DNA from: Saururus chinensis
Lineage: Eukaryota; Streptophyta; Magnoliopsida; Piperales; Saururaceae
Assembly: GCA_035235625.1 (NCBI GenBank)
Contig: CP141149.1
Span: 4,588,893-4,652,892 of the forward strand
Length of the DNA stretch: 64,000 bases
Direction of reading: 5' to 3'
The stretch's first letter is position 1. Each line of letters begins with the position of its first letter. Positions 24,350 through 35,770 of this stretch are shown here, piece by piece. Both the position numbers and the translations under genes were made by a program. Under the pieces are notes generated by a model that was not told the origin of the DNA, did not search any database, and worked only from the letters and a program-made list of their open reading frames with translations.

Positions 24350-27285
24350 CTTCAATTTCTTGATGCAATTTGCTGCCTAGGGGATGAATCTCTGAGCTCT
24401 ACTTTAGTAATTGTTTGTTCCTTTGAAGCCCTACAAATTTGGTGCTCAAGTTCTTCTTTTCTTTTAAGTAGAGCCTCTATTTGACCCTCCTCCTCAGTAT
24501 GTGCTTGCTTTAGAGAAATTTGAGAATCTATGAACTTATATAGATGGGCATACTTTGGAGTAGAGCATGCTTCCATATCTTTCCCCTCCAGTTTAAGTTC
24601 TTCAAGCTCATTTAGCAATTGAGACTATCTTTCTCTTCTCATCTAGTTTCACATATATAAGATTGGGTACACATGCTCTCTTGATTTTATTGAATGATGT
24701 GATTATCTTATCCAATGAAAAACAATAAGAACTCGTGTTAACATGTTGATGATCAAGAAGGCTTAATAAGCTTTCCAATTAAGCTTTTCTCACTGCTATC
24801 ATGTCCGGAGTCACCTTAATTAAAACATCTAGTGTCTCTTTAAGAGTTCGAAGGAGGGAAGATATAATTACCGATTGGACACATATATCTTCCACATCAT
24901 TTTCTTTGCAGGAGGAAGTAGTCGCACTGACATGTTGATTTGAAGTGTCTTTGCTCAAGTTGATACCTTTTCTAGAAGAAGTGCTTTTACTAGAGGAGGA
25001 GCGGGAGCTCAAACTATTAGGTTTTGAAATGTCTTTTAATGCTTTAATTCTCTCCACCCTAGATGCAATATCTATTTTTGAGGGCGGCAAAGTAAGGGTG
25101 GTAGAAACATAAACAATATCTATTTGACTCACACAAATTATTATAAAAAAGAGAAAGAAAGAAAGGACGAAAGGGAATTAAAGAAGAAGAGTAGGAGATA
25201 TACCCAAGCACACCCCAATTCTTGGAGAGTCTCATCTTTAGTTACCTTGCCTTGGAATTCTATTTCATTCACATCACTTGAGTTTTCATGTATGGAGCCC
25301 AAACAATGAATATGAACTAAGTAAGTCGTGCAACCAATAAAAAAAATGTGTTTTGCATACTTGGTAAAGGAGGGGCAATTTGATTCACATTGGGTTTGTC
25401 AGTCCATTCTTAGAATCTTCATGACTCAAATAATCAATAGTGCCTAACAAAAAAATGTAAGTAAAAAAAAGCAAAAAAAATTTGTTTAGTATCAAGTGCA
25501 TGGATATCTTCTGTTTTTATGTCATCATCAATTCCATCAATAACGTTTACTAGACTTTGAGAACCTGTATCACTTTATGGCAAGATGATGATGAGACTTC
25601 TACATACAAGGATGACAATAGGAAAAATTTCAAAAAAAGAAGATACACAAAAAAAGGGGGAGGGTAAAGACATTCAAACCTTATATGGTACCTTCTTCAC
25701 TCTTCTTCTTCTTCCCTAGACGAAGGGATTGTGACCTTATTTTTACTCCCATACTAAAATCGCCTGATTTAGATAAAAGTGGCCTCTTTCAATAATCAAG
25801 GATGGAACATAATGAAGGTGCTTTTGATAAGTCTACATTAAGTTAATTCTCAGCGACACTTACCCACCATTGGGCAAAGCATTCAGTATAGATTGTGCTC
25901 TCATCAGGATAGACGAATCTTGTTCCAAGGTCACATGTTATGAAGTGATACCAAGCACAAGTGGCATCACAAACTTTCCCATGAAATTTTCATTGAAGAT
26001 TAGGGTTACAAACCATACCTTGAGAATATCTGAATTGTAGAGCAAATCAGCTCGGAGTGTATGACTCAAGTTCTATTTGGTTCATACTTTGGTAAACCAA
26101 TCTACTAGGGAGAATGTTGGTAAGCCAGATAAAGACAACACCATCCACCTTCTTTACACTAGAAAGGGAAGAATCATTTGTCATTAATCCTTCATCATTA
26201 AAGTGAGGTAGACTTCCAAGTGCCAATTCCCATGAAAACAAATTATCTCCCAGGCCCCCTTTAAGGATAACTTTCTTGGGGAACTTGTTGTTAATCTTCC
26301 CAAGAAAGCCTCACTCATTTGTGTCTTAGGATGAGGTGCATGGTGTAGAGCCAGACAATGCATAACATATCAATTGTAGAAGAAGTATGTAGGATAAGTT
26401 TTCACTTTATGCTTCTCTGTACCCAAATGCTTTACATGGTCATGTAAACCAGTGCATAGGCAGCCACCATGCCAGGGCAAAGAATGAAACATGTCCCCAA
26501 TGTCATGTGGGCTGCTACTAAGAATAGTAAAGGGTCAAGCAACCGTGAATTCTTGCTAGGGAATATGCACGACAGAGCCATGCAACAATATAAGCAGCAA
26601 GGAGAGTTTCTTTAAGCATGCAACAACCATAAACTTGTAACGCCCAAAGATTTGGCTCCTCACTTTTCAATACTGGTAAATCTTCCATGCTAATGGAATC
26701 CTTATTAGCTTGTGCTTCATTGACTGCCCTGGTAAGAGGAGTACTCGGGTATAAACCCAATGTTCAATATCTCCATATCCCCCATTATTGAAGTCTTTAC
26801 CACCTTTTGTGAATGGAACAAATTTGTCACTGTTGGAATAGTGAGTCAATTCCAAGGAACGTCCTAAAAATAATTCTTTTAATAAAATTCCTCTTGAAGG
26901 GGAACCTTCTGAGTAAGCTATAAATTTATATGACCTAATGGATAGATCACACTCAGAATATATTTATAGAAAACAACTTTCCCGTATAATTGAAAATACC
27001 AAATTGCTTCCTTGGGAATGCATAAGTAAATGAGCCACCTTCTCCAACATCTCCATATATGTATGCAGGTTTTAGAGATACCTACTCCCTATTTGTTATT
27101 AGAGTTCTCTCCAAATCTTGAACCATTTTTTAAAATAAAAGTCCGCCTAATTTGATTATCAGCGCTCAAATATTTTATTGTTTTGGTAATGTGTCCATCC
27201 AATTGAAAGACGGGGAATCTAGAATCGCCCATCATCTCCTCATTAGTTGCTTAGCTTTGATTGCTCACAAGAGAAGAAGAAGCCA
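24350..27285 (-). mobile_element. Tat element: antisense extra coding region (fossil)
   Basis: Between pol and the 3' repeats, minus-strand frames are readable over 3 kb, probably from an ATG near 27,284 (MASSSLVSN). Recognisable stretches include SRFPVFQLDGHITKTIKYL, FVPFTKGGKDF, MGLYPSTPLTRAVNEAQ (about 26,760), FIWLTNILPSRLVYQSM (about 26,110), a Ser/Lys-rich part at 24,779-25,132 and a coiled-coil-like charged part at 24,352-24,618. Tat elements of several plants carry antisense genes here, some related to the plant mobile domain. I recognise the position and style but cannot confirm the domain. No function assigned; broken. Confidence 0.6.
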
Positions 27286-27379
27286 TTTATTTTAGAAGTC
27301 TTTTGTAAAAACACCTAAAAAATGAGAAAAAGAGTTAATACATCAAGTCAATGTAAAAGAAAATCTTTTCAAAGACAAA

Positions 27380-28270
27380 AAATCTAAGTGAGCAATCCTA
27401 AGGTTCTCAATCCCCTTGGAAGGATACATGATGAGACTTACATGACTTTTCACTTTTCAAGAAAAAAAAAATCTAAGTGAGCAAGCTTAAGGTTCTTAAT
27501 CCCATCGGAAAGAGACTTTGTGAGACTTGCATCACTCTTCACTTTTTTAAAAAAAATCTAATTAAGCAAGCATAAGGTCCTCAATCCATTTAGAAAGAGA
27601 CATGATGAGACTTTTATTACTTTTCAAGAAAAAAATCTAAGCGAGCAGGCCTAAGGTTCTCAATCCCCTATGAAAGAAATATGATGAGACTTTCATCACT
27701 CTTCACTTTAAAAAAAAAATCTAAGTGAGCAAGCCTAAGGTTCTCAATCTCCTTGGAAAGAGACATGATGAGACTTATATCACTTTAAAAGAAAAAAATC
27801 TAAGTGAGCAAGCTTAAGGTTCTCAATCCCCTAGGAAAGAAACATGATGAGGCTTTCTCACTCTTCACTTTAAAAAAAAAAATCTAAGTGAGCAAGCCTA
27901 AGGTTCTCAATCCCCTACATGATGAGACTTGAATCACTCTTCACTTTTAAAAAAAAATCTAAGTGAGCAAGCCTAAGGTTCTCAATCCCCTCAGAAAGAG
28001 ACATAATAAGACTTTCATCACTCTTCACTTTTTTTAAAAAAAATTCTAAGTGAGCAAGACTAAGGTTCGCAATCCCTTCGGAAATAGATATGATGAGACT
28101 TGCATCACTCTTTGTTTTTCTTAAAAAAAATTTAAGTTAGCAAGCCTAAGGTTCTTAATCCCCTTGGAAAGAAACATGATGAGATTTACATTACTATTCA
28201 CTTTTCAAGAAAAAAAATGTGACCATGATGAGACTTGCATCACTCTTCACTTTTAAAAAAATCTAAGTGA
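27380..28270 (+). repeat. ~84 bp tandem array in the Tat 3' region, left part
   Basis: About eleven or twelve units share AATCTAAGTGAGCAAGCCTA, then AGGTTCTCAATCCCC, GACATGATGAGACTT and CATCACTCTTCACTTTT, with poly-A runs between units. Units start near 27,385, 27,470, 27,553, 27,636, 27,718, 27,800 and so on. Tat/Ogre elements are known for hypervariable tandem repeats between pol and the 3' LTR. The array is interrupted at 28,271 by the CACTA element and continues at 35,771. Confidence 0.9.
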
Positions 28271-28969
28271 CACTACAACAAAATAGAGTATTAGCAATGT
28301 ATATATTAGCAACTCTTAGATAAGCGTTGCTAAAAATAACTATTTGTGACGTATAAAAAAGCATTGCAAAAAATTAAACTATTAGCGACGCATTTTCATA
28401 TGTGTCGCTAATAGTTATATATTAGTGACGCTTGATTATAAGCGTCGATAATAGTTCCTCTATTTGCGACGCTTCATATAACCGTCGCTAAAAGATACAT
28501 ATTTTAAATAAAAAAAGAAAATAATATAACTATTAGCGACACTTTTTATAAGTGTCGTTAATAGCTTTCTCAATAGCGACGCATATACAAAAGCATCGCT
28601 AATAGTGCTACTATTAGCGACACTTACAAAAGCGTCCCTAATAGTATTGAATTAAAAATAAAAAAAGTAAAAATTTTAAATTAGTAGCGATGCTTGTAAA
28701 TAAGTGCCCAAATACTATTTCTAATAGCGACGTTTGTTGACAAGCTTCACTAATAGCTTTATTAATTAATTTTATTTAATAAATAAATATTAAAAAATTA
28801 TAATAAACTTTCTAAATATAATATATTTTATTTAATATTTACTATTTGTATATATAATAAATAAATATTAAATTTTTAATAAAATCTAGCGTTAATAATT
28901 CACTATTTATATATAATATATTTTATTTATTAAATTTTATTATTAATTTTAAAATATAATTTATAATAA

Positions 28970-29240
28970 AAGAGAGAGTGAAGAGAGTGCATTGAGAGAG
29001 AGAGTGAGAGTGAGGAGAGAGAAGGTGACGAGAGAGAGGGATTGAAGAGAGAGAGGAGAGAGGGGGAGGTGAGAGAGAGGGAGGAGAAGAGAGGGAGGGA
29101 GGAGAGAGAGGAGAGAGGGAGGAAGGAGAGAGAGAGAAGAGAGGGAGGGAGGAGAGAGAGAAAAAGAGAGGAGAGAGAGAAGAGGGTGGAGTGAGGGAGG
29201 AGAGAGGAGAGAGATAGGGAGGAGAGAGAGTGGGAGGGAG
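28970..29240 (+). repeat. Polypurine block 1 of the CACTA element
   Basis: Almost pure GAGAG/GGGAGG sequence on the plus strand, beginning at AAAGAGAGAGTGAAGAG and ending where the AT-rich spacer resumes. Long frames on either strand are by-products of the composition (Arg/Glu or Ser/Leu-rich). Confidence 0.9.
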
Positions 29241-29429
29241 AAAAAAATTAGATTCAAAAATACTTTTTTAAAAAATAAAAAATTTAAAAAAATTGGTAGT
29301 AGCGACGCATTGCTCTATGCTTCGCTGCTACCTAATAGTAGTAGCGACACATGATCATATTTGTCGCTACTACCCTTAATAGTAACGACGCATATGACTA
29401 TGCATCGCTACTACCTATTTTTTAAATAA

Positions 29430-30180
29430 AGAATTGAATGAAAGAGAGAGGGGAAGGGAAGAGAGAGAGGGGAGAGAGAGGGAGGGAGGAGAGAGAGAGA
29501 GAGAGGGAGGCGAGAGAGAGTGGAGGGAGAGAGAGGGAGGGAAGAGAGAGAGGAGAGAGAGAGAAAGAGAGGAGAGAGAGAGGGAGGGAGGAGAGATAGG
29601 GAGGGAGGAGAGAGAGGGGAGGGAAGAGAGAGGAGAGAGAGGGGGAGAAGAGAGAGGATTTTTAATTTATTTTTTATATTTTTAAAATAAAACAAATTAA
29701 AATTAAAATAAATACTAATAGTGACGTATAGTTATATACGTCGCTATTAGTACATGTAGTAGCGACGTATAAAATTATACGTCGCTAATAAGGGATGTAT
29801 TCCTGACGTATAATTTTATACGTTTCTAATATAATTTCTTTTAATTATTTTTTTATTTTTTAAAATTAATTTTAAAGATTAAAAATCTCAAAAAATTGAA
29901 ATTAGAGGAGAGATATTGTATAGGGAGAGAGGAGAGGGTAGAGAGAAAGAAAGGGGAGGGAAGAGAGAGAGAGGGAGGGAGAAGAGAGAAAAGAGGGAGG
30001 AAAGAAAGGGGAGAGAGAGAGATAGAGAGGAGAGAGAGAAAGAGAAGAGAGAGAGAAAGAGAGGAGAGAGAGGGAGGGAGGAGAGAGAGGGAGGAGAGAG
30101 AGAGGAGAGAGGAGAGAGGAGAGAGAAGGAGGAGAGGGAGATAAGAGGGAGGAGAGAGAGATAGAGTGGGAGGGAGAAAA
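29430..30180 (+). repeat. Polypurine blocks 2 and 3 of the CACTA element
   Basis: Two G/A blocks (about 29,430-29,660 and 29,905-30,180) are separated by an AT-rich spacer holding a perfect TAGCGACGTATAA palindrome at 29,760-29,787. Same purine strand as block 1. Confidence 0.88.
29760..29787. repeat. Perfect palindrome with TAGCGACG ends
   Basis: Arms TAGCGACGTATAA and TTATACGTCGCTA (13 bp each) around a 2 nt centre. Close variants recur in each later spacer and with a different core near both ends of the element, so this is likely the element's protein-binding repeat. Confidence 0.8.
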
Positions 30181-30369
30181 AAATTTAATTAAAAATTATT
30201 TTTTAAAAAAATAAAAAATTAAAAAAATAGGTAGTAGCGACGCATTGCTCGCTACTACCTAATAGTAGTAGTAGTAATAGCGACGCATGATCATATGTGT
30301 CGCTACTACCCTTAATAGTAGCGATGCATAGTCATCTATGCGTCGCTACTACCTTTTTTTAAAATAAAA

Positions 30370-30925
30370 AACAATGAAAGAGAGAGGGGAAGGGGAGAGA
30401 GAGAAGGGGAGGAGAGGGAGAGGAAGGGAGGAGAGAGAGGGAGGGAGAGAGAGAGAGGAGAGACAGAAAGATAGGAGAGAGAGGGAGGGAGGGAGGAGAG
30501 AGAGAAGAGGGTGGAGGGAGGGAGACAGAGAGAGGATATAGAGAGAGGAGAGAGACAAGAAGGTGGAGAGGGGAGGAGAGAGAGGTAGGAGAGAGACGGA
30601 GGAGAGAGAGAGGAGGGAGAGAGAGGGAGGGAGGAGAGAGAGAGGAGAGAGAGAGAGGAGAGAGAGAAAGAGAGAGAGAGAGAGGAGGGAGTGAGAGGGA
30701 GGGAGGAGAGAGAGGAGAGAGAGGGAGGGAGGAGAGAGAGGAGAGAGAGGGAGGGAGAGAGGTAGAGAGGAGAGAGGGAGAGGGAGAGGGAGAGGGAAAG
30801 GGAGAGAGGGTAGAGAGAGAGGTGAGAGAAAAAGGTGGAGAGGAGAGGAGAGAGAGGGAGAGAGAGAGAGGGAGAGAGAGAGGGGAGGGAAGAGAGAAGC
30901 GAAGGAGAGAGGGGGAAGTGAGATG
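30370..30925 (+). repeat. Polypurine block 4 of the CACTA element
   Basis: A ~550 bp G/A block, with a short GGGAGA hexamer run near 30,777-30,800. It is followed by an AT-rich spacer starting a module series that repeats three more times downstream. Confidence 0.88.
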
Positions 30926-33900
30926 ATTTTTAATTTATATTTTTAATTTTTTTTATTAATTTTTATATTTTTAAAATAAAAAAATAAAATTAAAATAAAT
31001 ACAAATAGCAACGTATAGTTTTATACGTCGCTATTGGTATATGTATTAGTGACATATAAAATTATACTTCGCTAATTAGGTACATATTAGCAACGTATAA
31101 AATTATACGTCTCTAATAAGGGACGTATTAGCGACATATAATTTTATACGTCCCTAATATGATTTCTTTTAATTATTTTTTATTTTTTAAAATTAATTTT
31201 AAAGAATAAAAAATCTTTAAAAATTAAAATTAGAGGAGAGATAGTGTGTGGGGAGAGAGGAGATGGAAGAGAGAGAGGAGAGAAGAGAGAGAGAGAGAGG
31301 GGAGGGAAGAGAGATAGTGAGAGGGGAGAGAAGAGAGAGAGGGGAGGGAAGAGAGAGTGAGAGGGGAGAAAAGAGAGAGAAGGGAGGGAAGAGAGAGTGA
31401 GAGGGGAGAGAAGAGAGAGAGGGGAGGGAAGAGAGAGAGTGAGAGGGGAGAGAAGAGAGAGAGAGGGGAGGAGAGGGAAGAGAGAGAGGAGAGAGAAGAG
31501 AGAGGAGAGGGAGAGAGAGGGGAGGAAGAGAGAGGAGAGGGAGAGAGAGGGGATGAAGAGAGAGGAGTGGGAGAGAGAGGGGAGGGGAGGGGAGGGAAGA
31601 GAGAGAGAGAGGAATAAGACGGAGAGAGGAAGAGGAGAGAGAGAGAAGGGAGAGAGAGGAGAAGATGGAAGTGAGAGGGAGAGGAGAGGGAAGAGAGGGG
31701 AGGGGATATGGACTTTTTTTTTAAAATAAAAAAGAGTATTATCGATGTATACCTTTAGAAGTTCTGAATTTTTATATTTTAAAATAAAAAAATAAAATTA
31801 AAATAAATACTAATATCGTTTTATACGTCTCTATTGGTATATATATTAGTGATGTATAAAATTATACTTCGCTAATTAAGGACATATTAGCGACGTATAA
31901 AATTATACATTGCTAATAAGGGATGTATTAGCAATATATAATTTTATACGTCCCTAATATGATTTTTTTTATTTTTATTTTTTTAAAATTAATTTTAAAG
32001 AATAAAAAATATTAAAAAATTGAAATTAGAGGAGAGATAGTGTGTAGGGAGAGAGGAGATGGAAGAGAGAGGAGAGAAGAGAGAGAGGGGAGGGAAGAGA
32101 GAGTGAGAGGGGAGAGAAGAGAGAGAGGGGAGGGAAGAGAGAGTGAGAGGGGAGAGAAGAGAGAGAGAGAGGGGTGGGAAGAGAGAGAGTGAGAGGGGAG
32201 AGAAGAGAGAGGGAAGGAGAGGGATGAGAGAGGAGAGAGAAGAGAGAGGAGAGGGAGAGAGAGGGGAGGAAGAGAGTGGAGAAGGAGAGAGAGGGGAGGA
32301 AGAGAGAAGAGTAGGAGACAGAGGGGAGGGGAGGGGAGGAGGGAAGAGAGAGAGAGGAATAAGACGGAGAGAGGAAGAGGAGAGAGATAAAGGAGAGGGA
32401 GAGAGGGAAGAGAGGGAGAGAGAGAGAAGGAAGAGAGAGAGAGAGGAGAAGATGGAAGTGAGAGAGGGAGAGGAGAGGGAAGAGAGAGGGGAGGGGATAT
32501 GAATTTTTTTAAAAAATAAAAAAGAATTTTAGAAATGTATACCTTCAGATGTCGTAAATTTTTATATTTTTAAATTAAAAAAAATAAAATTAAAATAAAT
32601 ACTAATAGCGACGTATAGCTTTATACGTTGCTATTGGTATATGTATTAATGACGTATAAAATTATACTTCGCTAATTAGGGATGTATTAGCGACTTATAA
32701 AATTATACGTCGCTAATAAAGGATGTATTAGCGACATATAATTTTATATGTCCCTAATATGATTTTTTTTAAAAAATTAATTTTAAAGAATAAAAAATCT
32801 TAAAAAATTGAAATTAGAGGAGAGATAGTTTGTGGGGAGAGAGGAGATGAAAGAGAGAGAGAGGAGAGGAGAGGAGAGAGAGAGAGTGGAGGGAAGAGAG
32901 AGAGTGAGAGGGGAGAGAAGAGAGAGGGGGGAGGGAAGAGTGAGAGAGGACAGGAGGGAAGAGAGAGAGAGGATGGGAGGGAAGAGAGAGAGAAGAGGGA
33001 GAGAGGAGAGAGAGAGGTGAGGGGAGGGAAGAGAGAGAGAGGAGAGAGGGGAGAGGGGAGGGGAGAGAGAGGGGAGGAAGAGAGATGAGAGGGAGAGAGA
33101 GGGGATGAAGAGAGAGGAGTGGGAGAGAGAGGGGAGGGGAGGGGAGGGAAGAGAGAGAGAAGAATAAGACGGAGAGAGGAAGAGGAGAGGGAGAGAGAGA
33201 GGAGAGGGAGAGAGAGGAGAAGATGGAAGTGAGAGAGAGAGAGGAGAGGGAAGAGAGAGGAGAGAAGAGAGAGAGAGGGGAGGGAAGAGAGAGTGAGAGG
33301 GGAGAGAAGAGAGAGAGTGAGAGGGGAGAGAAGAGAGAGGGAAGGAGAGGGATGAGAGAGGAGAGGGAGAGAGAGGGGAGGAAGAGAGTGGAGAAGGAGA
33401 GAGAGGGGAGGAAGAGAGAAGAGTAGGAGACAGAGGGGAGGGGAGGGGAGGGGAGGGAAGAGAGAGAGAGGAATAAGACGGAGAGAGGAAGAGGAGAGAG
33501 ATAAAGGAGAGGGAGAGAGGGAAGAGAGGGAGAGATAGAGAAGGAAGAGAGAGAGAGAGAGGAGAAGATGGAAGTGAGAGAGGGAGAGGAGAGGGAAGAG
33601 AGAGGGGAGGGGATATGGATTTTTTAAAAAAGTAAAAAAGAATTTTAGAAATGTATACCTTCAGATGTCGTGAATTTTTATATTTTTAAATTAAAAAAAA
33701 TAAAATTAAAATAAATACTAATAGCGACGTATAGCTTTATATGTTGCTATTGGTATATGTATTAACGACATATAAAATTATACTTCGCTAATTAGGGATG
33801 TATTAGCGACTTAGACATTGCTAATAAAGGATGTATTAGCGACATATAATTTTATACGTCCCTAATATGATTTTTTTTAAAAAATTAATTTTAAAGTATA

Positions 33901-34470
33901 AAAAATCTTAAAAAAATGAAATTAGAGGAGAGATAGTTTGTGGGGAGAGAGGAGATGAAAGAGAGAGAGAGGAGAGGAGAGAGAGAGAGGGGAGGGAAGA
34001 GAGAGAGTGAGAGGGGAGAGAGAAGAGAGAGAGGGAGGGAAGAGAGAGAGTGAGAGGGGAGAGAAGAGAGAGAGGGGAGGGAAGAGAGAGAGTGAGAGGG
34101 GAGAGAAGAGAGAGAGGGGAGGGAAGAGAGAGTGAGAGGGGAGAGAAGAGAGAGAGACGGGAGGGAAGAGAGAGAGTGAGATGGGAGAGAAGAGGGAGAG
34201 GGGAGGAGAGAGAAGAGAGAGAGGAGAGAGAATAGAGAGGAGAGGGAGAGAGAGGAGAGGGAGAGAGAGGAGAGGGAGAGAGAGAAGTGGGAGAGAGAGG
34301 AGAGCGGAGGGGAGGGGAGGGGAGGGGAGGGAAGAGAGAGAGGAATAAGACAGAGAGAGGAAGAGGAGAGGGAGAGAGAGAGGAGAGGGAGAGAGGGGAG
34401 AAGATGGAAGTGAGAGAGAGAGAGGAGAGGGAAGAGAGAGGGGAGGGGATATGGTTTTTTTTAAAATAAA
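30926..34470 (+). repeat. Tandem series of spacer plus polypurine modules (blocks 5 to 8)
   Basis: The AT-rich spacer landmark AAATAAATAC occurs near 30,994, 31,801, 32,597 and 33,710 (an earlier, more distant one is near 29,711), giving periods of about 0.8, 0.8 and 1.1 kb. Each spacer has GACGTATA...TATACGTCGCTA-type motifs and is followed by a G/A block (about 31,230-31,715, 32,030-32,500, 32,810-33,610, 33,920-34,460). Spacers of the last two modules are nearly the same over ~200 bp, so these modules duplicated recently. Confidence 0.85.
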
Positions 34471-34559
34471 AAAGAGTAATAGCGATATATACCTTTAGAT
34501 GTCGTGAATACAATAATATATTTGCTACATATCGATTAAACATCGTGAATACATTGTAA

Positions 34560-35105
34560 TAGCGACACTCATTTGAGCTAGAGAGAGGATGGCCAGAGTA
34601 GGGGAGAGGAGGGCCGGAGGATGTCACCGCCAGTGCTGCCGGCATCCCCTCTCCCCCTCCTCACTCCCCCTGCTCGAGTCCCCCCTCTTATTTTCAGAGA
34701 AGGGAGCGGAGCCGGGGAGAGGGGGGACCAAGAGGGGGTGGGGGCCAGGAGGACGGCACCGTTGCCGCCGTCCTCACGCTCCTCCCTCGATCCGCCCCTC
34801 CCCCCTTCTCTCCCTCTGATTTTTAGAGGAGGGGTGGTGGGGGAGGGGCGGGGCCGAGGAGTGTGGGGGTTCTGGAGGATGGTAGAGCCGCTGCCATCCT
34901 CACGGTCCCTCCCCCTTGCTTTGGACCCCCTGCTCCCCCTCTCTTCGCCCCTCCTCCCTTGCTCAGACTCCCTCTCTCTTCCCACCCTCCCCCTTGCTCC
35001 GGACCCCCCTCTCTTCCCACCCTCCACCCTTGCTCCGGACCCCCTTGCTCCCCCCTTCTCCGGACCCCCCTCTCCTTTCCCTGGTGGGTCCTGGTGTGCC
35101 CGGTG
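34560..35105 (+). other. GC-rich segment within the CACTA element
   Basis: A sharply GC-rich stretch (runs of CCCCTCTC, GGACCCCC and CCGGAG) between AT-rich parts. It has internal near-repeats (GCTCCGGACCCCC near 34,995, 35,030 and 35,055). Frames on both strands are low-complexity Pro/Ser/Arg/Gly and do not resemble a known protein. It may be captured DNA; no source is recognised. Confidence 0.5.
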
Positions 35106-35375
35106 GCTCACTAGGGATTTAAAAAAAAAAGAATCCTCTTTAGCGACACATCCATATGCATCACTATTTTTTTTAAATATATTAAAATGAATTAGCGACG
35201 CTTTAATCCGGACCCCTTGCTCCCCCCTTCTTCGGACCCCCCTCTCCTTTCCCTGGTGGGCCCTGGTGTGCCCGGTGGCTCACTAGGGTTTAAAAAAAAA
35301 AAGAATCCTCTTTAGCAACACATCCATATGCATCACTATTTTTTTAAAATATATTAAAATGAATTAGCGACGATT
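35055..35375 (+). repeat. ~160 bp near-identical tandem duplication
   Basis: A unit with CTCCTTTCCCTGGTGGG, CCTGGTGTGCCCGGTGGCTC, GAATCCTCTTTAGC and ATCCATATGCATCACTAT occurs near 35,065-35,200 and again near 35,240-35,370, with only a few differences. It spans the join between the GC-rich segment and the right subterminal region. Confidence 0.85.
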
Positions 35376-35770
35376 TAAAAGCGCGGTTATTACATTAAAT
35401 TTTTTTTAATATTATAATATTAGCGATGGTTTGAATTTTTTTTTTAAAATTTAATCCATTAGCGACGTATAGAAAAGCGTCGCTAATAATTAAGTATTAG
35501 TGACGCTTTGATATGTGTCGCTAATAGAATAACCATTTTTTTAAAAAATGAAAATAATTTATTAGTGACACTAATAATCAATTATTAGTGACGCTTTTAT
35601 ATAGATCGCTAAAGGGTCATATCAGCGACATTTTTGTTTATACATCGCAAATACGCAATAGCGACGATACTTTTTTCTACATTTATAACGACATTAAGTA
35701 TATGTCATTAATAGTCATTAGTGATGTTTAGTGGAATGCGCCACTAATAGTCCTTTTTGTTGTAGTGTGA

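Larger units (their letters stand above)
28271..35767. mobile_element. Non-autonomous CACTA (En/Spm) transposon with polypurine blocks, 7.5 kb
   Basis: Termini are CACTACAACAAAA at 28,271-28,283 and its exact inverted complement TTTTGTTGTAGTG ending at 35,767; the match resumes as CTATTAG-type sequence inside. TGA is duplicated on both sides (28,268-28,270 and 35,768-35,770), the 3 bp duplication expected of CACTA elements. Both ends carry many copies of TTAGCGACGC-type motifs in both orientations, as in CACTA subterminal regions where the element's own protein binds. The interior has no transposase-like frame. It has eight purine-rich blocks of mostly G and A on the plus strand, separated by AT-rich spacers that again carry the TAGCGACG motif, then a GC-rich segment. 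Movement would depend on a partner element elsewhere. Confidence 0.9.

Noticed and set aside
27380-28270. CRISPR-like regularly spaced repeats
   Set aside because: This is a diverged eukaryotic tandem repeat in a plant retroelement, with no unique spacers and no cas genes.
29434-34235. Many Arg/Glu-rich plus-strand frames and a 245-codon Ser/Leu/Pro minus-strand frame
   Set aside because: These are automatic by-products of polypurine DNA, which lacks stop codons in GA-rich frames. No domain or start context supports them.
34578-35190. Open frames of 177 and 189 codons in the GC-rich part of the CACTA element
   Set aside because: Overlapping on both strands, low-complexity Pro/Gly/Arg/Ser, spanning tandem near-repeats; no resemblance to transposase or any known protein.
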